Shown here one piece after another: positions 18,024 to 27,161 of a stretch of 64,000 nt of DNA. The DNA comes from Enterococcus sp. ZJ1622 (GTDB lineage: Bacteria; Bacillota; Bacilli; Lactobacillales; Enterococcaceae): assembly GCF_011038845.1 (NCBI RefSeq), contig NZ_JAAKDW010000003.1, positions 186,001 to 250,000 of the forward strand, written 5' to 3'. A program made the translations under genes and the position numbers. The stretch's first letter is position 1; each line of letters opens with the position of its first letter. The notes under the pieces are model-generated. The model was not told where the DNA came from. It saw only the letters and a program-made list of their open reading frames with translations, and did no database searches.

Positions 18024-19001
18024 TTATTCAATAATCGCGATTCCTGGACCTGCTTGGGCTGAAACCACTTGTTGTTTACTAAATGAATCGATTAACGTGT
18101 CTTGGACGATCGGCAAATTTTTCTTTTCGACTAAGACTTTCACGTTAGGGCCTGCATCCATGGTGAAGTAGCAGGGGATCCCTTCATTGCGCAGTTTACG
18201 AACGAGTTGCATCGCTTTTAAACTGTCTGGAGACCAGTAAGTGAAAGGAGGGAGAGCAGCTAAAGTCGTTCCGTGCATCTTCAGGGCATTTCGCTCCATC
18301 GTCTCTCCAAGAAGCTGAAAGTCTTTTGTTTTTATCGCTTGTTTCAATTGATATAAGTCTGTCTCGACGGAATCGAGCCAGCCTTGGTAAAAACTGGATG
18401 TTTCAACCGTTCGACGCATGCCGTCACGACTAGAGACATCTTTTTTCTGATCATTGATCAAAAGAAAAACCATCGCTAATTCCTCTTCGAACGAGTCCGA
18501 TGCGATCGGCTGAGCGTAAGAGCTCAAATCATCATGTCCTTTTTCCCATTCGACAAAACCGCCAAAAATGCTTCTGCATGCAGACCCTGATCCGCGACGT
18601 GCCAGACGGGAAAGTGCGCGCGAATCCAATCCAAGCGATAGTGCTGAATCACATGCGCCAGCCAAGGCTGCCAGACCGCTAGCAGAAGAAGCTAATCCTG
18701 CTGCGGTAGGGACGAAATTTTGACTGATCACTTTGGCTTTGAGCTGGATATTGGCTTTTTCTCGAACAAGATCAAGAAAATGACTGATTTTTTTTGTTGC
18801 TTGTTCATCTTGTAGCTGATCGTCCAAATAAAATTGATCTTCTTTGAATTCGTCAGAAAAAACAACTTCGGTTTCTGTATAAAACGCATCTAGTGTGAGG
18901 GATAAACTGTTATTCATCGGAATAATGAGTTCTTCGTTTCTTTTCCCCCAGTATTTGATCAATGCGATATTTGTGTAAGCACGTGCTTTGCCTTTAAACA
19001 T
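18024..19001 (-). CDS. mvaD: Diphosphomevalonate decarboxylase
   Basis: 325 aa. Characteristic blocks: ARAYTNIALIKYWGKRNEELIIPMNNSLSLTLD at the N-terminus, PTAAGLASSASGLAALA (ATP loop), RRGSGSACRSIFGGFVEWEKG, and a C-terminal YFTMDAGPNVKVL with the catalytic Asp. It converts mevalonate diphosphate to IPP with ATP. Its start overlaps the end of mvk by 8 nt. Confidence 0.97.
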   Translation of the reverse strand: MFKGKARAYTNIALIKYWGKRNEELIIPMNNSLSLTLDAFYTETEVVFSDEFKEDQFYLDDQLQDEQATKKISHFLDLVREKANIQLKAKVISQNFVPTAAGLASSASGLAALAGACDSALSLGLDSRALSRLARRGSGSACRSIFGGFVEWEKGHDDLSSYAQPIASDSFEEELAMVFLLINDQKKDVSSRDGMRRTVETSSFYQGWLDSVETDLYQLKQAIKTKDFQLLGETMERNALKMHGTTLAALPPFTYWSPDSLKAMQLVRKLRNEGIPCYFTMDAGPNVKVLVEKKNLPIVQDTLIDSFSKQQVVSAQAGPGIAIIE

Positions 19002-19941
19002 AGGTATGTACTCCTAATCCTTGGATCCAAGTTTCAGCAGCGCCTGCTTGTAGAAGTGCCTGACTGATCTCTTGGGCTTCCTTTTTTGTTTTGGCTAATG
19101 CGATCATGCAACCGCCGCGACCGCCGCCGGTTAATTTTGCACCTAGAGCTCCCGCATCCTGTGCAGTTTGAATCAGTAAATCAAGAAAATCATTGCTGAT
19201 CGTCAAACTTTTCAAGAGTTGCTGGGATTGATTCATCACTTGGGCTAATTCTTCAGGTGCATTTTGGATGATCGCTTGTTTTGCCTGTTTGGTCAAGTAT
19301 CCTAGCTGCTGGATCTTTTGTCCAGTTTCATGCGGATTTTTTTCGAACAGATGAGCGACATCTTTCACGGCTTCTCTTGTCTGTCCTTTGATCCCAGTGT
19401 CGGCAACGATCAAAAAAGCGTCGATATTCAAAGAGAAATAATCGAAAGGGTGGCCCTTCGTGAAATAAATCGGTTCAAGACTGCTTGTAGCAGCTGCATC
19501 GATGCCGCTTGGATTGCCGTGAGCGATTTTCTCGGAGATCTGTACCCATTCTAACAAGGTATCACGAGATAATGGAACGCCCAGATAATCATAAAAGGCA
19601 CGAGTGATCGCTGTAGCAACTGCCGCGCTTGAGCCCATCCCGCGTTCAGCCGGAATCGTACTGTCGATCGTTAACAAAAGATTTGTGCTGACGTGGTGCC
19701 TTTTTTTGAGACTAGCAAGCAGTTGTTTGATGTTTTTCAATGCATGAGGCGCCTGTGAAAGCTCTCCTTTATAGTAGGAGGAGGAAAGCTGATCGTATCC
19801 AGCTGATCCAAGCGTTTCAAGTGATGCCGTCGCTTTTGTCGCATAAAAAGGAAAAGCAATCGCTGGTTCGCCGTAGACGACCGCATGCTCACCCATCAAA
19901 ATAATTTTCCCGCTTGATTCTCCTTGGCCATAACTTGCCAT
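18994..19941 (-). CDS. mvk: Mevalonate kinase
   Basis: 315 aa from ATG 19941 (MASYGQGESSGKIILMGEHAVVYGEPA), with AGAAGGGG upstream; an ATG 18 nt further out is less well placed. GHMP motifs: GKIILMGEHAVVYG, AERGMGSSAAVATAITRA and KLTGGGRGGCMIAL. First enzyme of the four-gene mevalonate operon that supplies isoprenoids to the cell. The HMG-CoA synthase/reductase genes are not in this window. Confidence 0.96.
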   Translation of the reverse strand: MASYGQGESSGKIILMGEHAVVYGEPAIAFPFYATKATASLETLGSAGYDQLSSSYYKGELSQAPHALKNIKQLLASLKKRHHVSTNLLLTIDSTIPAERGMGSSAAVATAITRAFYDYLGVPLSRDTLLEWVQISEKIAHGNPSGIDAAATSSLEPIYFTKGHPFDYFSLNIDAFLIVADTGIKGQTREAVKDVAHLFEKNPHETGQKIQQLGYLTKQAKQAIIQNAPEELAQVMNQSQQLLKSLTISNDFLDLLIQTAQDAGALGAKLTGGGRGGCMIALAKTKKEAQEISQALLQAGAAETWIQGLGVHTYV

Positions 19942-20257
19942 AATACAACCCCTTCTCACATAACAGTAACTTTAAAGCAAAAAATAAAGCGCCCTGAATT
20001 AGTTGCGCTACTGAACAGAATTTTTTGCACCAAAATGGGTTTCAAAAAACGTTTCTTCTTTATTTTACTAAAACCAACCGAGAAGTAAAACTAAGAATGC
20101 GTTTTCTAGCAAAAAAACACTTTTTTCTTAAGATTTTTTTGAGTTTTTCCGTATCATCAACAGATGAATTTATAATTGACACCACCAGATATTGGGGGTA
20201 TATTTAAAAAGATCGGAGTTAAACACAATATTTAGTGATGAAGTGAGTTGGAGGTAA
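19942..20257. other. Divergent intergenic region, mvk / deoxynucleoside kinase
   Basis: 316 nt without a supported gene. It holds the start region of mvk on the minus strand and the promoter of the kinase on the plus strand (separate entry). The rest is AT-rich with several A and T runs; no other feature is seen. Confidence 0.6.
20176..20204 (+). promoter_or_regulatory. Strong promoter of the deoxynucleoside kinase with spacer palindrome
   Basis: Perfect -35 TTGACA (20176-20181), 17-nt spacer, -10 TATATT (20199-20204). The spacer and its edges form an imperfect palindrome, ACCACCAGATATTGGGGGT, a place where a repressor could bind. It vaguely recalls an NrdR box (central ATATyTTG), which would suit a dNTP-salvage gene, but the match is too poor to assign. 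Confidence 0.6.
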
Positions 20258-20917
20258 ATGAGCGTGATCGTTTTAGCGGGTACAATCGGTGCCGGAAAAT
20301 CAAGTTTGACGGAAATGATGGCTGAACATTTCAATAGTCAGGCCTTTTATGAATCAATTGATGACAATGAAGTCCTGCCATTATTTTATGCAAACCCTGA
20401 ACAATATGCTTTTTTGCTGCAGATTTATTTTTTGAATAAACGTTTTGCAAGCATCAAACAAGCGATGAAAGAAGATAACAATGTATTGGATCGGTCAATC
20501 TATGAAGATTCTTTACTCTTTCACTTAAATGCAGATCTGGGAAGAGCCACAGAGACAGAAGTTCGTGTATATGATGAGTTGTTGGAAAACATGATGGAAG
20601 AACTGCCTTATGCAGCGCATAAAAAGCATCCTGATTTGTTAGTCCATATCCGTGTATCCTTTGATACGATGCTGGAACGGATCGAAAAACGCGGCCGCTC
20701 CTATGAACAGTTATCATTTGACCCTAGCCTGTATGATTATTATAAAGAATTGAATCGCCGATACGATCAGTGGTACGAAGAATACAGCGAAAGTCCGAAA
20801 ATGCAAATTGACGGCGATCGGTTTAATTTCGTCGAAGATCCGAAGGCAAAAGAACAAGTATTAAAACTGATCGAAGAAAAACTAGCGGAAATCCGCCAAG
20901 AAGAGTACGCGATCTGA
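20258..20917 (+). CDS. Deoxynucleoside kinase (dAdo/dGuo kinase family)
   Basis: 219 aa. P-loop GTIGAGKSSL at residues 8-17, a DRSIYEDSLLF motif (DRS, about 80-90) and an arginine-rich lid region RIEKRGRSYEQ (about 138-148) identify the dNK/dGK family of lactic acid bacteria. It salvages deoxynucleosides by 5'-phosphorylation. ATG 20258 is only 3 nt from GGAGG; the GTG at 20264 has a better 9-nt spacing and may be the true start. Confidence 0.9.
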   Translation: MSVIVLAGTIGAGKSSLTEMMAEHFNSQAFYESIDDNEVLPLFYANPEQYAFLLQIYFLNKRFASIKQAMKEDNNVLDRSIYEDSLLFHLNADLGRATETEVRVYDELLENMMEELPYAAHKKHPDLLVHIRVSFDTMLERIEKRGRSYEQLSFDPSLYDYYKELNRRYDQWYEEYSESPKMQIDGDRFNFVEDPKAKEQVLKLIEEKLAEIRQEEYAI

Positions 20918-20927
20918 CCCATGCCCA

Positions 20928-20970
20928 TCCAATCAAAGGTTTGACCTTTCATTGGATGGCTTTTTTCTTT
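20928..20970 (+). terminator. Terminator after the deoxynucleoside kinase
   Basis: GCCCATCCAAT ... ATTGGATGGC stem with a loop of about 15 nt that can pair further (AAAGG/CCTTT), then TTTTTT. A strong Rho-independent terminator. Confidence 0.9.
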
Positions 20971-21001
20971 ATACTGACAGGAGGAGAAAGGAGTGGTGAG
21001 T

Positions 21002-21907
21002 GTGCGAGAAAAATATTTTTTTAATCATGAACAGAATTTTTGGATAAATGTAGAGCAAAATGATGTGTTGGCAGTAAAGAATCTGAAGGAAGAATATGGG
21101 ATCAGTGACGAGATGCTGACGTATTCCCTAGATAAAAACGAACGTGCACGGGTGGAATATGATTATTTGGATGAAGCGCTGCTGCTTGTCTCGAATGTGC
21201 CGCATCAGCGGAAAAAAGAAAATCATTACGAGACGAGCCCAATCGCATTTATTTTGAAAGATGAAGGCCTGTTCACATTTACGACCCCAAGTACCGAGTA
21301 TGTGATTCGAATGATCCATTCTCTTTTAGAAAGAACGCCAGATATCAGTGTTTACAGTTTATTGTTCCGCACGTTGTTTTTGATCTCAGATTCTTTCTTT
21401 CCACTGCTCGAAGAAGTAAACAGTGAACGTCAGCGATTGAATCAGAAATTAAGAGAGAAAACGACCAATAACAATCTGCTGCAGCTTTCCGATCTGGAAA
21501 TCGGCTTAGTCTATCTAGTGACAGGCACGAAACAAAACGTTGTATTGTTGGAGCAGATCAAAGCCTTAGCGCTGTATCGGAAATTATCGGAAAAAGAAAA
21601 GGAACAGCTGGATGATGCGCTGATCGAAGCGCGCCAAGCAGTAGAAATGACTAATTTGGCCTCGCAAATCTTAGACCAGCTTTCTAGCACATATAATAAT
21701 TTATTGAACAACAATCTGAATGACACAATGAAATTTTTGACAGTATGGTCACTGATATTGACAGTTCCCACGATCGTCACCGGCTTTTTTGGAATGAATC
21801 TCCGTTTGCCGTTTACCCATTCCGTCTTTGGCTGGGGGATCGCGTTGATCATCAGTTTAGTGCTGTCAGTCTGGATGCTTATCGCTTTGTGGCGTAGGAT
21901 CAGATAA
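21002..21907 (+). CDS. corA: CorA family divalent-cation transporter
   Basis: About 301 aa. The C-terminal two membrane segments are joined by the diagnostic GMN motif (GFFGMNLRLPF). The rest is the cytoplasmic funnel with long helices. CorA pentamers import Mg2+ (or Co2+/Ni2+). Three GTG codons (20993, 20996, 21002) compete; AAAGGAG at 20987-20993 best fits GTG 21002. Monocistronic, between the kinase terminator and the infC leader. Confidence 0.92.
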   Translation: MREKYFFNHEQNFWINVEQNDVLAVKNLKEEYGISDEMLTYSLDKNERARVEYDYLDEALLLVSNVPHQRKKENHYETSPIAFILKDEGLFTFTTPSTEYVIRMIHSLLERTPDISVYSLLFRTLFLISDSFFPLLEEVNSERQRLNQKLREKTTNNNLLQLSDLEIGLVYLVTGTKQNVVLLEQIKALALYRKLSEKEKEQLDDALIEARQAVEMTNLASQILDQLSSTYNNLLNNNLNDTMKFLTVWSLILTVPTIVTGFFGMNLRLPFTHSVFGWGIALIISLVLSVWMLIALWRRIR

Positions 21908-21972
21908 TGCTGCAGTTTGTATATCGATAAATCTTACACCTGAGTAGAGTGAAAAGCTTTCTGATAAAAAGA

Positions 21973-22001
21973 TTGACAAATCTATGCGAAAATGTTAAAC
22001 T
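21973..22001 (+). promoter_or_regulatory. Promoter of the infC-rpmI-rplT operon
   Basis: TTGACA (21973-21978), 17-nt spacer, TAAACT (21996-22001). The predicted transcript starts near 22008, giving a 5' leader of about 180 nt. Confidence 0.85.
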
Positions 22002-22009
22002 GATTGAGT

Positions 22010-22189
22010 TGAGAAATAAAAGCAGAAGCACCCGCTTCTCGCCTTAGTGGACAATGTCACTGGGCTAGATAGTTTTCACTGGTTCTTTTTAGGTGAAGTA
22101 CGCGCGGGTTCTGTAAGAGAACTCGTTTTTTTATTGCCGTTAACCCGGCAAGCTTTTCTTTCTCTCATAATATTTGGAGGTGAATGACC
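22010..22189 (+). promoter_or_regulatory. L20-type leader with attenuator hairpin (infC operon)
   Basis: The leader holds an early hairpin AGAAGC-ACCC-GCTTCT (22024-22039) and a terminator-like hairpin CGGGTTCT-GTAAG-AGAACTCG followed by TTTTTTT (about 22104-22133). The CCCGC of the first can pair with GCGGG of the second, which gives alternative structures. In Firmicutes, ribosomal protein L20 binds such leaders to shut off infC-rpmI-rplT. Assignment is by position and architecture. Confidence 0.8.
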
Positions 22190-22708
22190 ATAGCAAAGGA
22201 TATGATGGTTAACGACGGCATTCGTGCACGTGAGTTACGATTGATCGGTTCAGATGGTGAGCAATTAGGAGTTAAGACAAAAGCAGAAGCATTGAATATT
22301 GCAGAACAAGCAAACTTGGATCTTGTGTTAGTTGCCCCTGGTGCGAAACCACCAGTTGCGCGAATCATGGACTACGGGAAATACCGTTTCGAGCAGCAAA
22401 AGAAAGACCGCGAGGCGCGTAAAAAACAAAAAGTGATCAATGTAAAAGAAGTTCGCTTGAGTCCTACGATCGACTTGAACGATTTCAATACAAAACTTCG
22501 TAATGCACGTAAGTTCTTGGAAAAGGGCGATAAAGTGAAAGCTTCTATCCGTTTCAAAGGCCGTGCCATTACCCATAAAGAAATTGGTCAAAAAGTCTTG
22601 AATCGCTTAGCTGAAGAAACTGCTGATATTGCAACAGTGGAACAAAAAGCGAAAATGGACGGACGCAGCATGTTCTTGACGCTGGCACCGAAAAACGACA
22701 GTAAGTAA
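22190..22708 (+). CDS. infC: Translation initiation factor IF-3, probable AUA start
   Basis: 172 aa if translation begins at ATA 22190 (reads [20 protein letters not shown]). GGAGG at 22176-22180 is 9 nt from this ATA, but only 3 nt from the in-frame ATG at 22184. infC genes are known for rare start codons (AUU in E. coli and Bacillus), which let IF-3 repress its own translation, so the ATA is the better choice. Two-domain IF-3: N-domain to about residue 80, lysine-rich linker, C-domain with [14 protein letters not shown]. Confidence 0.93.
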   Translation: MAKDMMVNDGIRARELRLIGSDGEQLGVKTKAEALNIAEQANLDLVLVAPGAKPPVARIMDYGKYRFEQQKKDREARKKQKVINVKEVRLSPTIDLNDFNTKLRNARKFLEKGDKVKASIRFKGRAITHKEIGQKVLNRLAEETADIATVEQKAKMDGRSMFLTLAPKNDSK

Positions 22709-22779
22709 TTTGAATGACTAACTGGCTGTTGGACAGCCGATAGTCGGATAACGAAAGATTTTGAGGAGGAAATATAGTC

Positions 22780-22980
22780 ATGCCAAAACAAAAAACACAC
22801 CGCGGATCAGCAAAACGTTTCAAACGTACTGGTAAAGGCGGATTGAAACGCTTCCGCGCGTTTACAAGTCACCGTTTCCACGGCAAAACAAAAAAACAAC
22901 GCCGTCAATTGCGTAAAGCAAGCATGGTTTCTAGTGGCGACTTCAAACGTATTCGCCAACAACTAGCAAAAATGAAATAA
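22780..22980 (+). CDS. rpmI: Ribosomal protein L35
   Basis: 66 aa, highly basic, starting [23 protein letters not shown] and ending with a lysine-rich tail, the standard L35. Perfect RBS GGAGGAAATATAGTC-ATG. Middle gene of the infC operon. Confidence 0.98.
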   Translation: MPKQKTHRGSAKRFKRTGKGGLKRFRAFTSHRFHGKTKKQRRQLRKASMVSSGDFKRIRQQLAKMK

Positions 22981-23033
22981 GAAATACAAACGACAGAAAT
23001 TTGAAGATTTATTTTTATTAGGAGGAATTATAC

Positions 23034-23393
23034 ATGGCACGTGTTAAAGGTGGAACAGTAACTCGTAAACGTCGTAAAAGAGTGCTAAAATTAGCAAAAG
23101 GTTACTACGGTTCAAAACACACTTTATTTAAAACAGCAAAAGAACAAGTAATGAATTCATACAACTACGCATATCGCGATCGTCGTCAAAAGAAACGCGA
23201 CTTCCGTAAATTGTGGATTGCTCGTATCAACGCAGCAGCTCGTATGAATGGCTTGAGCTACTCAAAATTGATGCACGGTTTGAAATTAGCTGAAATCGAC
23301 ATCAACCGTAAAATGTTAGCTGACCTTGCTGTCAACGATGCAGCAGCATTTACTGCATTAGCTGACCAAGCAAAAGACGCTTTGGCTAAATAA
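23034..23393 (+). CDS. rplT: Ribosomal protein L20
   Basis: 119 aa, with a basic N-terminal extension ([27 protein letters not shown]) and globular C-terminal domain ([26 protein letters not shown]). It assembles the 50S subunit and is expected to be the autoregulator acting on the leader at 22010-22189. Confidence 0.98.
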   Translation: MARVKGGTVTRKRRKRVLKLAKGYYGSKHTLFKTAKEQVMNSYNYAYRDRRQKKRDFRKLWIARINAAARMNGLSYSKLMHGLKLAEIDINRKMLADLAVNDAAAFTALADQAKDALAK

Positions 23394-23407
23394 GCTGAAC
23401 AATCATA

Positions 23408-23455
23408 AAGAGGAAAGAAGATAACGGAAAAGTTATGTTCTTTCCTCTTTTTTTG
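23408..23455 (+). terminator. Terminator of the infC operon
   Basis: AAAGAGGAAAGAA stem paired with TTCTTTCCTCTTT, inner AAC/GTT pairing in the loop, then TTTTTG. Strong Rho-independent terminator. Confidence 0.9.
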
Positions 23456-23557
23456 TTCCAATTCTTTATAAAATAAAGCACAGAAGCGTATATAAGGCTA
23501 AAATAGCATAATTAGGGTTTTTTAATCCGACGATTGTGAAATATATTACAATTTTAA

Positions 23558-23571
23558 TGTAAGCGCTATCC
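23558..23571 (+). promoter_or_regulatory. cre site upstream of the permease-hydantoinase operon
   Basis: TGTAAGCGCTATCC matches the CcpA consensus TGNAANCGNWNNCA at all fixed positions except the last. It lies 75 nt before the permease start, so the operon is likely under carbon catabolite control. Confidence 0.65.
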
Positions 23572-23645
23572 GTTTAGAATAGAATGAAATAGACTGATAT
23601 ATTAGTTACAGCTTATCAGCAGAACGAAATGAACGGAGGAGCAAT

Positions 23646-24983
23646 ATGAGTGATATTATTATTGGTATTTTGTTAGTTATCTCATTCTTTTTTATGGTCT
23701 GGTACTGCGTAAAAGGCTACAATCTGATGGTTGGCTTTGCGGTTATGGCAACGGTATGGATGGGATTGGCACTTGTCGGGAATGTATTTTCGCCGAATCC
23801 AGCGATGGAGGGACAAGGGGTCATAGATGTTTTGACGCATATCTATACTACCGGACCTGCTGAATATGCGAAATCGATCTTAGTGAATGTATTCTTTGGT
23901 GCCTTTTTCGGGCGAGTGTTAGTAGATAGCGGGATCGCGGCTACTTTGATCCGAAAAGTAGTGGAGCTTGGCGGAGACAAGCCGCGTATCACGATGAGTC
24001 TACTGTGTGTTGTAACCGCTATTATTTTTATGTCGATGACAGGGATCGGACCAGTTATTTCGATTGCCGTGATCGTCTTACCGATCTTGATGTCATTAGG
24101 GATCTCAGTGCCAGTGGCTTTGTTCTCGTTCATGGGTTCGATCATGGCAGGGATATTTGCGAACATCGTGAATTTCAAGCAATACCAAACCATCTATGCA
24201 GGGTTCAATCCTGCGGCTGAAAGCTATACTTACAATGACTATTTCCAAATCGGAATGATTGGGATGGTCGTGAGTTTGATCGTTGTACTGACTGTAGCTA
24301 ATATATCAATGAATAAAAAGAAACGTTATGCAATGGCTGTCGATATGCAGACAGCAGGCGGAGATGCGCCAATGATTTCCTGGCTTGCCGTTCTTTTACC
24401 AGTTCTTGGGGTGGTGCTATTAGATTTGCCGATCATTTTAGGCTTTATATTGGCTGGAATCTGGGCTTTGCTCTTCACTGGGAAACTGCGAGGTGGCTAC
24501 AAAGAGATCTGCCGGCAATTCGCTAAATTATTTACAGATGGGGCAGTCGATGTAGCGCCAATGGTAGGTTTCTTGATGACATTGGCGATGTTCAATAATG
24601 CTGCAGCTTATGCATCTCCTTATTTCTCAGCGATTTTTGGTGACTTGATACCGAAATCGCCACTTGTTTTAGCACTTGTATTTGCGATTTTGACACCTCT
24701 AGGATTTTTCCGCGGACCAATGAATCTAGTCGGCTCTGGCTCAGCGATCTTAGCAGTTGTACTAGCAGTGAACCCAACGATGCCTGTTGCGTTCTTGTTC
24801 CCGCTGTTTGCGATTACTACGATTGCTCCTCAGCACTTGGATATCACACAGTCTTGGGTCGCTTGGGGCTTAGGTTATACAAAAGTGACTTCTCGGGAAT
24901 ACATGAAAAAATCGATTCCGACAGGTTGGATCATCGGGGCGATCTTATGTTTAGTCACCTTCTTCTTGTACGGGAATTTCTAA
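23646..24983 (+). CDS. Putative organic-anion permease (ion transporter superfamily)
   Basis: 445 aa with about 11-12 membrane segments and paired re-entrant-type signatures (SMTGIGPVISIAVIVLPILMSLGISVPVALFSFMGS near residues 127-162; TPLGFFRGPMNLVGSGSAIL near 355-375), as in GntP/CitMHS-like members. The substrate cannot be read. It is 48 nt upstream of a hydantoinase/oxoprolinase homologue, so a cyclic amide or related organic acid is a reasonable guess. RBS GGAGGAGCAAT. Confidence 0.75.
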   Translation: MSDIIIGILLVISFFFMVWYCVKGYNLMVGFAVMATVWMGLALVGNVFSPNPAMEGQGVIDVLTHIYTTGPAEYAKSILVNVFFGAFFGRVLVDSGIAATLIRKVVELGGDKPRITMSLLCVVTAIIFMSMTGIGPVISIAVIVLPILMSLGISVPVALFSFMGSIMAGIFANIVNFKQYQTIYAGFNPAAESYTYNDYFQIGMIGMVVSLIVVLTVANISMNKKKRYAMAVDMQTAGGDAPMISWLAVLLPVLGVVLLDLPIILGFILAGIWALLFTGKLRGGYKEICRQFAKLFTDGAVDVAPMVGFLMTLAMFNNAAAYASPYFSAIFGDLIPKSPLVLALVFAILTPLGFFRGPMNLVGSGSAILAVVLAVNPTMPVAFLFPLFAITTIAPQHLDITQSWVAWGLGYTKVTSREYMKKSIPTGWIIGAILCLVTFFLYGNF

Positions 24984-25031
24984 TTAACAAAACGTCAGAA
25001 AAATCATTCAGAGAAAAAGGGGGAAAAGAAA

Positions 25032-27161
25032 ATGAAACGTTTTGTACGAATGGGGATCGATGTTGGCGGTACACATACGAAAGCCGTAGCAATCGATAAT
25101 GCCACACATGAGATCATTGGGAAATCTTCAGTAAAGACAACACACGATGACCTTAGAGGGGTAGCAGCAGGAGTCGTGCAGTCTTTCCAAAACTGTTTGC
25201 AGGAAAACGACATCAGTCCTGATGATGTTGTGTTCGTTGCACATTCAACGACACAAGCAACCAATGCCCTGATTGAAGGCGATGTCGCTAAAGTCGGAGT
25301 CATCGGTATGTCAAAAGGTGGCTTAGAAGGTTTTTTGGCGAAACGGCAAACACGACTAAATGATATCGATCTTGGAAACAAGAAAAAAATCGAGATCGTG
25401 AATGCATTCTTGCCTGTAAAACATTTGAATTTCGATCGCGTCTCCGAAACCATCTCGTCCTTAGAAAAAGAAAAAGCAGAAGTCTTAGTTTCGTCGATGG
25501 CTTTTGGTGTAGATAATGGCGAACCGGAGCGCGTCGTGTACGAAGCAGCCTCTGGGAAGTCCATCCCTACCACGATGGCTTCAGACATCACCAAATTATA
25601 CGGATTGACGAGAAGAACCAGAACAGCAGCTATCAATGCCTCGATTTTACCGAAGATGTTGGATACTGCGACATCTACGGAAAATTCAGTACGTGAAGCC
25701 GGCGTGAATGTCTCATTGATGATCATGCGAGGAGACGGCGGTGTCATGGAAATAAACGAGATGAAAAAGCGTCCGGTGCTGACGATGCTTTCGGGGCCTG
25801 CAGCATCCGTGATGGGCTCATTGATGTATTTGCGTGCGTCAAATGGAGTGTATTTTGAAGTTGGAGGGACGACGACCAATATCGGAGTGATCAAGAACGG
25901 GCGTCCTGCGATCGATTACTCAATTGTCGGTGGACATTCCACTTATATTTCTTCTCTTGATGTCCGAGTACTTGGAGTAGCAGGAGGCTCAATGGTTCGC
26001 GCCAATCAGTCCGGGATCATCGATGTCGGTCCGCGTTCTGCGCATATTGCCGGATTGGATTATGCAGTTTTTACAGAGACCGAAGAAATAAACAAACCGA
26101 AAGTTGTCTTTTTCTCGCCAAAAGAAGGCGATCCAGCCGACTATGTCAAAGTCGTGATGGAAGACGGAAAAGAAGTCACGATCACCAATACCTGTGCGGC
26201 CAATGTTCTAGGATTAGTGCAAGAAGAACACTTTTCATATGGAAATGTCCCGTCTGCACGCAAAGCCATGCAGGCATTAGCCGATTACTGTCAAACGACC
26301 GTGGAGGATATCGCGACACAGATCATGGAAAAATCGTATGCAAAGATCGAACCTGTGATCTTAGAATTAGCTGAAAAATATCATTTGGAAAAAGATCAGA
26401 TTTCTCTAGTAGGCGTAGGTGGAGGTGCCGCCTCGCTTATCACTTATTTCAGTAACAAGATGGGTGTGAAATATTCGATTCCTGAAAATGCAGAAGTCAT
26501 TTCTTCTATCGGAGTAGCGCTAGCGATGGTACGGGATGTGGTAGAACGTATCATTCCTTCGCCAAGTAAAGAAGATATCCGTGCGTTGAAAAATGAAGCG
26601 ATGAATAAAGCCATCGAATCAGGAGCTACGCCAGAATCGATCGAAATCCATGTGGAGATCGATCCGCAGACTTCGAAAGTCACAGCAATCGCTACAGGTT
26701 CAACGGAAGTCAAAGCGACGGATCTAACGAAGGAGATCACGAACGAAGAAGCGCTGGCTCTTGCTGCTGAAGATATGCGATTGACCAAATCAGAAGTTTG
26801 TCTGTTAGAAAATACGCCTTTCTTTTATGTATATGGCGAAGAAAATCGTTCGAAAAACGCGGGGAACCTTCGTATCATCGATCAGAAAGGATTCATCAAG
26901 GTCCAAAGAGGTCATGCCGCTTGTCTGAAGACAACTGCCGCCAATTATATGACAGCCGTCGAACAGTTGTGGGAGGATATGGCTGTTTACCAGACAGAGC
27001 TGATCGCTCGACCGGAGTTTTATCTTTGCCTTGGTGCACGTGTCTCTGATTTTTCCGCAACAGATTTGGAACAGCTTCAATTGCTGATGGATTTGGAAGT
27101 GTCGACATTGGAGCCAGAGGAAGAAGTGATCGTTGTTGCAGGAAATATCAAGCAAACATAG
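25032..27161 (+). CDS. Hydantoinase/oxoprolinase family protein
   Basis: 709 aa. The N-terminus MGIDVGGTHTKAVAIDN is the phosphate-1 loop of the hydantoinase/oxoprolinase ATPase fold, FVAHSTTQATNALIEG is the family block near residue 75, and EVGGTTTNIGVIKNG near residue 280 is the second nucleotide loop. Related enzymes open hydantoin or 5-oxoproline rings using ATP. No partner HyuB-type subunit is present; the next gene is a small HExxH protein. The real substrate is unknown. Confidence 0.85.
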   Translation: MKRFVRMGIDVGGTHTKAVAIDNATHEIIGKSSVKTTHDDLRGVAAGVVQSFQNCLQENDISPDDVVFVAHSTTQATNALIEGDVAKVGVIGMSKGGLEGFLAKRQTRLNDIDLGNKKKIEIVNAFLPVKHLNFDRVSETISSLEKEKAEVLVSSMAFGVDNGEPERVVYEAASGKSIPTTMASDITKLYGLTRRTRTAAINASILPKMLDTATSTENSVREAGVNVSLMIMRGDGGVMEINEMKKRPVLTMLSGPAASVMGSLMYLRASNGVYFEVGGTTTNIGVIKNGRPAIDYSIVGGHSTYISSLDVRVLGVAGGSMVRANQSGIIDVGPRSAHIAGLDYAVFTETEEINKPKVVFFSPKEGDPADYVKVVMEDGKEVTITNTCAANVLGLVQEEHFSYGNVPSARKAMQALADYCQTTVEDIATQIMEKSYAKIEPVILELAEKYHLEKDQISLVGVGGGAASLITYFSNKMGVKYSIPENAEVISSIGVALAMVRDVVERIIPSPSKEDIRALKNEAMNKAIESGATPESIEIHVEIDPQTSKVTAIATGSTEVKATDLTKEITNEEALALAAEDMRLTKSEVCLLENTPFFYVYGEENRSKNAGNLRIIDQKGFIKVQRGHAACLKTTAANYMTAVEQLWEDMAVYQTELIARPEFYLCLGARVSDFSATDLEQLQLLMDLEVSTLEPEEEVIVVAGNIKQT

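Noticed and set aside
25004-25894. 296-codon open frame antisense to the hydantoinase gene
   Set aside because: It mirrors codon structure of the plus-strand gene, has no RBS, and its translation is low-complexity Ser/Thr/Pro-rich. It is a shadow.
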